A stretch of 11,399 nt of DNA from Euperipatoides rowelli. Its lineage: Eukaryota > Onychophora > Udeonychophora > Euonychophora > Peripatopsidae. Within the stretch, counting starts at the first letter, position 1. Every line of letters starts with the position of its first letter. Below, one piece after another: positions 8,036 through 11,399 of this stretch. A program made the position numbers and the translations under genes. The notes under the pieces are model-generated. The model ran no database searches and was not told the origin of the DNA. It saw only the letters and a list, made by a program, of their open reading frames with translations. Where the stretch lies: the NCBI GenBank assembly GCA_003024985.2, contig PXIH01S0051390.1, one strand, 5' to 3'.

Positions 8036-8640
8036 TTAAACAAACTCCTGCCTTTTGTAAAGTTTGGTAAACCTAATATCATTAAGATGTTCATCCTTGT
8101 GGGTGCTAATAATCAGTACCGGTATCTCAAGGTAGCAAACTACGTTGGTAATTCCACACAGAATTGTGTCCATTATCTGCTGAAAAATTGCCGGTGCTGG
8201 CAATACCAAAAGTGGTAATCTAGTAACACTAAAGATGTCTTTGTATGTATTTATTGCTAAGTATTCCACAGATTTTTCATCCACCCTTACCTGCTGAAAG
8301 GCCTGTGCAAGATCAAGTTTTGCAAATAATTTACCTCCAGCTAATTTATTTAAAATGTCATCAATCACTGACAAAGGGGTATTGGCTACTAATAAGTTTA
8401 CATTGAGCCCCACATAATAGTCTCCATATATGCGTATTTGTCCTTTTTTTTTTTAATAATAGGCACTATGAGGGCAGCCTAGTTTGTAAATTTAATGGGA
8501 TGTAGGATCCCTTGTAACTTTTCTAGTTCCTTTTCGAAGCTGGGTGATAAGGCAATGACACTGTCCTGTGTTTGTAAAATTTCAGAACTGCACCCTCTTT
8601 TAAGAATATTTTTGCAGTATGACCTTGGATACAACTTAAA
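8036..8640 (-). pseudogene. Gypsy reverse transcriptase, catalytic motif lost
   Basis: From high to low coordinate: PSFEKELEKLQGILHPIKF (about 8490-8545), a decayed IVPI-x-KK-x-G-x-IRI block interrupted by a poly-A run (8448-8459), then from 8413 GLNVNLLVANTPLSVIDDIL, GGKLFAKLDLAQAFQQVRVD with the first catalytic Asp (KLDL), INTYKDIFSVTRLP, FQQIMDTILCGITNVVCYLE. The motif that should read YLDD around 8125-8140 is YLEIPVLII, with extra bases and both aspartates lost. ISTHKDEHLNDI then resumes. The order and KLDL-x-x-AF-x-Q signature identify Ty3/gypsy RT. Loss of the aspartate pair makes the enzyme inactive. Confidence 0.92.
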
Positions 8641-8706
8641 TTTGCAGAGAAAAGTTCCTTGAATTCAGTCAGTAAGGATTTTAATTTAAAATCTGACTAT
8701 TCAATT

Positions 8707-8982
8707 TTATTTATTGCTATTAATCCATTTTACAAATTTGTATGTAATCCAAGAGCTTTGAACCATGATCTGCCAAATAAAGTAGACAATCCCTTCTTGG
8801 TTACGAAAAGGTCTAGCTCTGTTGCACGGATGGTATTGTATATCGACTTTGCATACTCTGATTGGCTTAATACAATGATCAAAAGCCCTCAATATGATTG
8901 GAGTATTTCTTAGTTCTGGATTAGGCCAATATTTTCTGAAAATGTGGTTTGGAATTATTGACACAGCGGCCCTGGTATCCAT
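8707..8982 (-). pseudogene. Gypsy aspartic protease region
   Basis: The minus-strand frame starts MDTRAAVSIIPNHIF, continues LRNTPIILRAFDHCIKPIRV, and has a later aromatic block. The pattern DTGAAVS-(I/V)-IP followed by L-x-x-(Y/F)-(D/T)-x-x-x-(I/L)-x-P-x-G is the retroelement protease between gag zinc knuckles and RT. The active-site triad DTG is DTR here, a single G-to-A change, and the later P-x-G is PIR, so the protease is dead. The frame then passes by a frameshift into the RT upstream linker. Confidence 0.8.
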
Positions 8983-9084
8983 TTAGGTTGACCATAATTT
9001 GTTGCTGTGTATCCTGTAACTGATTAATAGTTGTTACATGCATAATTATCCACATTTATTTTTTCCTTTTCCTTTCTATCCTCT

Positions 9085-9775
9085 TGTGAAACTAAGTGTA
9101 TCATTTTCCTAGCATTTCTTTTATTATTAAAATAATGACAGAGAGCTTTAATATGGCCTTGCTTTTTACAGTTATAACTTATAAACAGATAGCATCCTTT
9201 AATTTACAGTTTTTAGAGTGTTTTTGGCCACAATGCTTACACTCAGGGAAAACTGTCTTTATCTTTCATAAAGTTTGTATTTGGTTTGTTTCTTTTTTTA
9301 CAGACAATGTCTCTTTAGTTAATCCTTTGCTATCTGTTAACACGGAATAACTACTGTTGGCTAATTCAGCTGCAGATGCAATTTGAATAATATTTTCAAA
9401 AGTAATCTCATCTTTTTCCATTTAATAGTCTCTTTTGTATATTTGCATCACGATTTCCATAAATAAGCTGGTCTACCAAATAAGTTTTTCATTTAGTTCA
9501 CAATTTAGACTTTTCTTAATTCTGCTGCAAATTGACTTACTGTTTCAAATTCATTTTTTAATGTAAAACGCTTCACTCTAGCTAATGGCTTACGTGACAA
9601 ATGCTGTTCTAGTATACTAACTCAGTTAAACTTTTTTCTTCAGGATTCTCTGGAGCCAGGAGATCACATAGTAAATTTAATACAGTTGCTTTCAAATAAA
9701 AACTGATTTGCTGGATATACTGTATCTTGACCAAGTCATACGGCTCGCATCAAGATTCCCCAATTTTGAATACAT
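9085..9775 (-). pseudogene. Gypsy gag with two CCHC-like zinc knuckles
   Basis: From the ATG at 9775, just inside the primer site, the minus strand reads SKLGNLDASRMTWSRYSI, resembling the F-x-P-x-x-x-x-W-x-x-Y start of animal gypsy gag. Further blocks are LLCDLLAPENPEEKSLTEL (about 9610-9690) and LVDQLIYGNRDANIQKRLL (about 9420-9480), the conserved capsid segment L-x-D-x-L-(V/I)-x-G-(I/N)-(R)-(D). Near 9190-9246 is a Cys-x2-Cys cluster (ECKHCGQKHSKNC) and near 9130-9170 YNCKKQGHIKALC, the last part of a Cx2Cx4Hx4C knuckle. A short insertion with a stop separates them. Multiple frameshifts occur between blocks, so no continuous gag product exists. Confidence 0.82.
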
Positions 9776-9787
9776 AATAATTTTTAT

Positions 9788-9797
9788 CTCGTCGCCA
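9788..9797 (-). other. Primer binding site, tRNA-Ser type
   Basis: The minus strand reads TGGCGACGAG, eight bases inside the 5' LTR end. It is complementary to a tRNA 3' end CTCGTCGCCA, which fits animal tRNA-Ser(GCT) (acceptor GACGAGG...CTCGTCG plus CCA). This is the site where first-strand synthesis starts. Confidence 0.75.
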
Positions 9798-9805
9798 ATT
9801 TTTTC

Positions 9806-9918
9806 TGTTGTGTCTTTACTAAAAAGGACCAGGACAAATTCATTAGAACAGCTAATTAATTCAGATTTTATTGGAACATTTTAGAAGCAACAATGCATTT
9901 ATATACAGTATCTCCCGG
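9806..9918 (-). repeat. Gypsy 5' LTR, truncated
   Basis: Positions 9806-9918 align with 5843-5951 and end at the inside with the same TGTTGTGTC on the plus strand. Homology stops at tatctcccgg, so about 66 bp of the outer part of the LTR, including the promoter-side region with the 29-bp duplication, is absent or replaced. A repeat of different origin begins within about ten bases. Confidence 0.85.
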
Positions 9919-9924
9919 CTAATG

Positions 9925-10259
9925 GTAAGGTTAGGACAGTACATTTAAAAATAATTATGCTATCCATATGGTAAATTGGAACTTATTGCAATCCGTTTCT
10001 AGACACTTGTCTATTAAACAACTGCTGGTGAAAGTAATAGATAAAAACTGGCCCAATTAGTGACATTTTACTGCGTTTTTAACATCTATGCATGTAAAAG
10101 GATTATATCACCTAGATTATCATAGGGTTGGGGCATCGTGGGTTTAATACATAGTAGGAGTTAGGGTTCAGGGTTACAGTAAGGTTAGGACTGTAAATTA
10201 AAAAATAATGGTATCCATATGGTCAATTGGGACTTATTGTTACTTGTTTCTAGGTGCTC
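9925..10259. repeat. Diverged direct repeats of about 85 bp, 253 bp apart
   Basis: 9925-10009 and 10178-10259 share gtaaggttagga, an A-rich run with ataat, tatccatatggt, aattgg and acttattg followed by gtttctag. The spacer (10010-10177) shows no gene. This may be one and a third copies of a satellite-like unit of about 253 bp, or two ends of an unknown element. The first copy sits against the break in the gypsy LTR. Confidence 0.7.
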
Positions 10260-10379
10260 ATTTTTTTTTTCTTTTAAAAAAATAAATCTTCCCTCCAAGA
10301 GAAGAAATGTATTTTTTTCTTGGGAATTGATGCGAGTGCATCCATCTAGTCACTATTATTAGATATCTCTATAACTACT

Positions 10380-10505
10380 ACGGTGAGACAGCGTACCGGG
10401 TAAAAACCCTGGCAAGACCAAAACGCGAACCTGGAACATCTCGGCTTATGTCTACATCCTCGTTTAACAGTCTGCATAAAACAGACCGCGCCATGATGAC
10501 TGGAC
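10380..10505 (-). repeat. Possible tRNA-derived SINE fragment
   Basis: This GC-richer segment, read on the minus strand, contains CAGGTTCGCGTTTTGG, which resembles an RNA polymerase III box B, about 60 bases after TGGCGCGGTCTG, a weak box A candidate. The inverted pair CCAGGG/TACCCGG follows. No clear tail or target duplication is visible, so the call is tentative. Confidence 0.3.
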
Positions 10506-11399
10506 AGGCACTCGTTTATTGTTTTGTTGAAACTCAGGATTTTTTTTTTTGCAGTATCAAATTAACTCCGACTGCCTTCTTGAAAGTTTCCACATTTTAA
10601 TGCTGTCCTTTTTAAAACCCCTTCCTCCAGCCTAATTATGTATCTGCCAAAGCTTGACAATTATTTAAATGACCTTGTCTTATATTAGGAATAATGCAAT
10701 ACTTAGCAGTAAAATTAAATATTTTAACAAAGATGTGTGCCCTTCTTATTATTTCTATTCTTAAACATTGTATCTAAATAATTTAACTTCCTACTCTTCA
10801 CGTATTCATGTTATTAGGAAAACAAATTTTCCTTTTTCACAAAATTACTTCATTGCAATTTTTTCTTCATTATTATAATTTATTTTTACTTTTTTTTTTT
10901 TTTTACTGTTTGCACCCATTTTTTGAGGCTTATATATTGGCTATTGAAAATTTTTATCTGGGCGTGTAAGTCACAGTAATGTGACATTTGAAGCAATTAT
11001 ATACAGTATAATTTTTCATATAGAAAATATTTAAAAAAAAAGTAGGATATTGTTATAAATATTGGACATTTGATTTTAATCTTAAATAAAAATCTTGTTA
11101 CTTTGACATATGTTTCCAATTTTAGCAATAATAATTGTTCCAGTGCCATATCACTTTTGTATACCACCACCATTTTGTTTTCAACATAGAGGCTCATGGG
11201 AATTTTATTATTATTTAAACAGGCAATCCACATTATTATTATATCAACAATAATGATACAGTATTTTTTCCCTAGTCCGGATCTCTCTCAAGTCCGTATG
11301 GTATGTCTCAGTTATCCGGATCATTTTCTTGATTTATACAGTATATAGAAGATAAAATGGCGGCACTTGTAAAATATTGAATTTTAATGTCTCTGAGTG
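10506..11399. other. AT-rich intergenic DNA, nothing firmly recognised
   Basis: Long T and A runs (10540-10551, 10891-10904) and short chance ORFs only. The minus-strand open stretch at 10997-11233 has no recognisable motif. Near the right end, tccgga/tccgta strings at 11277-11322 and three ATACAGTAT copies (11001, 11256, 11336) are the only patterns. Confidence 0.45.

Larger units (their letters stand above)
5843..9918 (-). mobile_element. Ty3/gypsy LTR retrotransposon, decayed, 5' LTR truncated
   Basis: Direct repeats at 5843-6017 and 9806-9918 are the 3' and 5' LTRs of a minus-strand element. Inside, in element order, are a primer binding site, gag with zinc knuckles, protease, RT, RNase H, integrase and a polypurine tract, the standard Ty3/gypsy order. 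The tRNA-Ser-type primer site and two-knuckle gag resemble Mag-type animal elements; that clade call is inference. Stops, frameshifts and lost catalytic residues in several domains show the copy is inactive. The LTRs differ at several positions over about 110 aligned bases, so the insertion is not recent. No target duplication can be checked because the outer end of the 5' LTR is lost. Confidence 0.92.

Noticed and set aside
8659-9350. Plus-strand ORFs at 8659-8913 and 9096-9350
   Set aside because: They are antisense shadows of the gypsy protease and gag zinc-knuckle regions.
10540-10556. Long T tract followed by GCAG, like a splice acceptor on the plus strand
   Set aside because: No coding sequence follows in any frame and poly-T runs are common here, so it is probably chance.
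10997-11233. Minus-strand ORF of 78 codons
   Set aside because: Hydrophobic Lys/Ile/Phe-rich translation typical of AT-rich noise; no motif.
11356-11380. AAAATGGCGGC start-like context near the right end
   Set aside because: It looks like a good animal start codon context, but the frame stops after seven codons and the following GTAAAA is only a weak splice donor.
1-11399. CRISPR array, bacterial operon, tRNA or rRNA genes
   Set aside because: No regularly spaced identical repeats with unique spacers, no ribosomal or intact cloverleaf sequence, and the mobile elements and splice site are eukaryotic.

Overview
The window looks like AT-rich, intergenic DNA from an invertebrate animal, probably an arthropod, though the species cannot be named. 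The reasons are spliced-gene architecture, a THAP-type zinc-finger exon with a GTAAG donor site, and a crowd of decayed eukaryotic transposons (Jockey/CR1-like LINE, Ty3/gypsy, Ty1/copia, hAT MITE). There is no bacterial-style operon, no ribosome binding site logic, and no intact long ORF.

Layout, left to right. At 473-576 (minus) a short exon encodes the first part of a THAP domain and ends exactly at a splice donor; this is the only piece that could belong to a host gene. At about 852-2383 (minus) lies a 5'-truncated LINE whose reverse transcriptase (RT) is broken by frameshifts and a deletion and whose 3' end is an (AATA)n tail. A CpG-richer patch of unknown nature follows at about 2400-2580. 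Then comes about 1.5 kb of featureless AT-rich DNA with a small 20-bp tandem array (3453-3530). At 4138-4774 is a well-delimited 637-bp hAT-type MITE: 13-bp inverted termini, a perfect 8-bp target duplication, and a core of four tandem copies of a unit of about 110 bp.

The right half is a nested retrotransposon complex, all on the minus strand. A copia-type RT fragment (about 5500-5840) abuts a Ty3/gypsy element (5843-about 9918). In the gypsy element's own 5' to 3' direction the order is: truncated 5' LTR, tRNA-Ser-type primer binding site, gag with zinc knuckles, protease, RT, RNase H, integrase, polypurine tract, 3' LTR. The gene order is complete, but protease, RT and integrase all show damaged catalytic motifs plus many stops and frameshifts, so the element is dead. 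Beyond its 5' LTR is a diverged direct repeat (9925-10259), a possible tRNA-derived SINE (about 10380-10500), and more AT-rich DNA.

The parts do not form a cooperating system; this is a transposon graveyard around one possible host exon. I found no convincing new biological system. The most notable items are the hAT MITE with an internal minisatellite, twin perfect hairpins inside the gypsy integrase, a stray 32-bp exact copy of the gypsy RNase H segment 2 kb away beside the copia fragment, and an excess of the 9-mer ATACAGTAT/ATACTGTAT.
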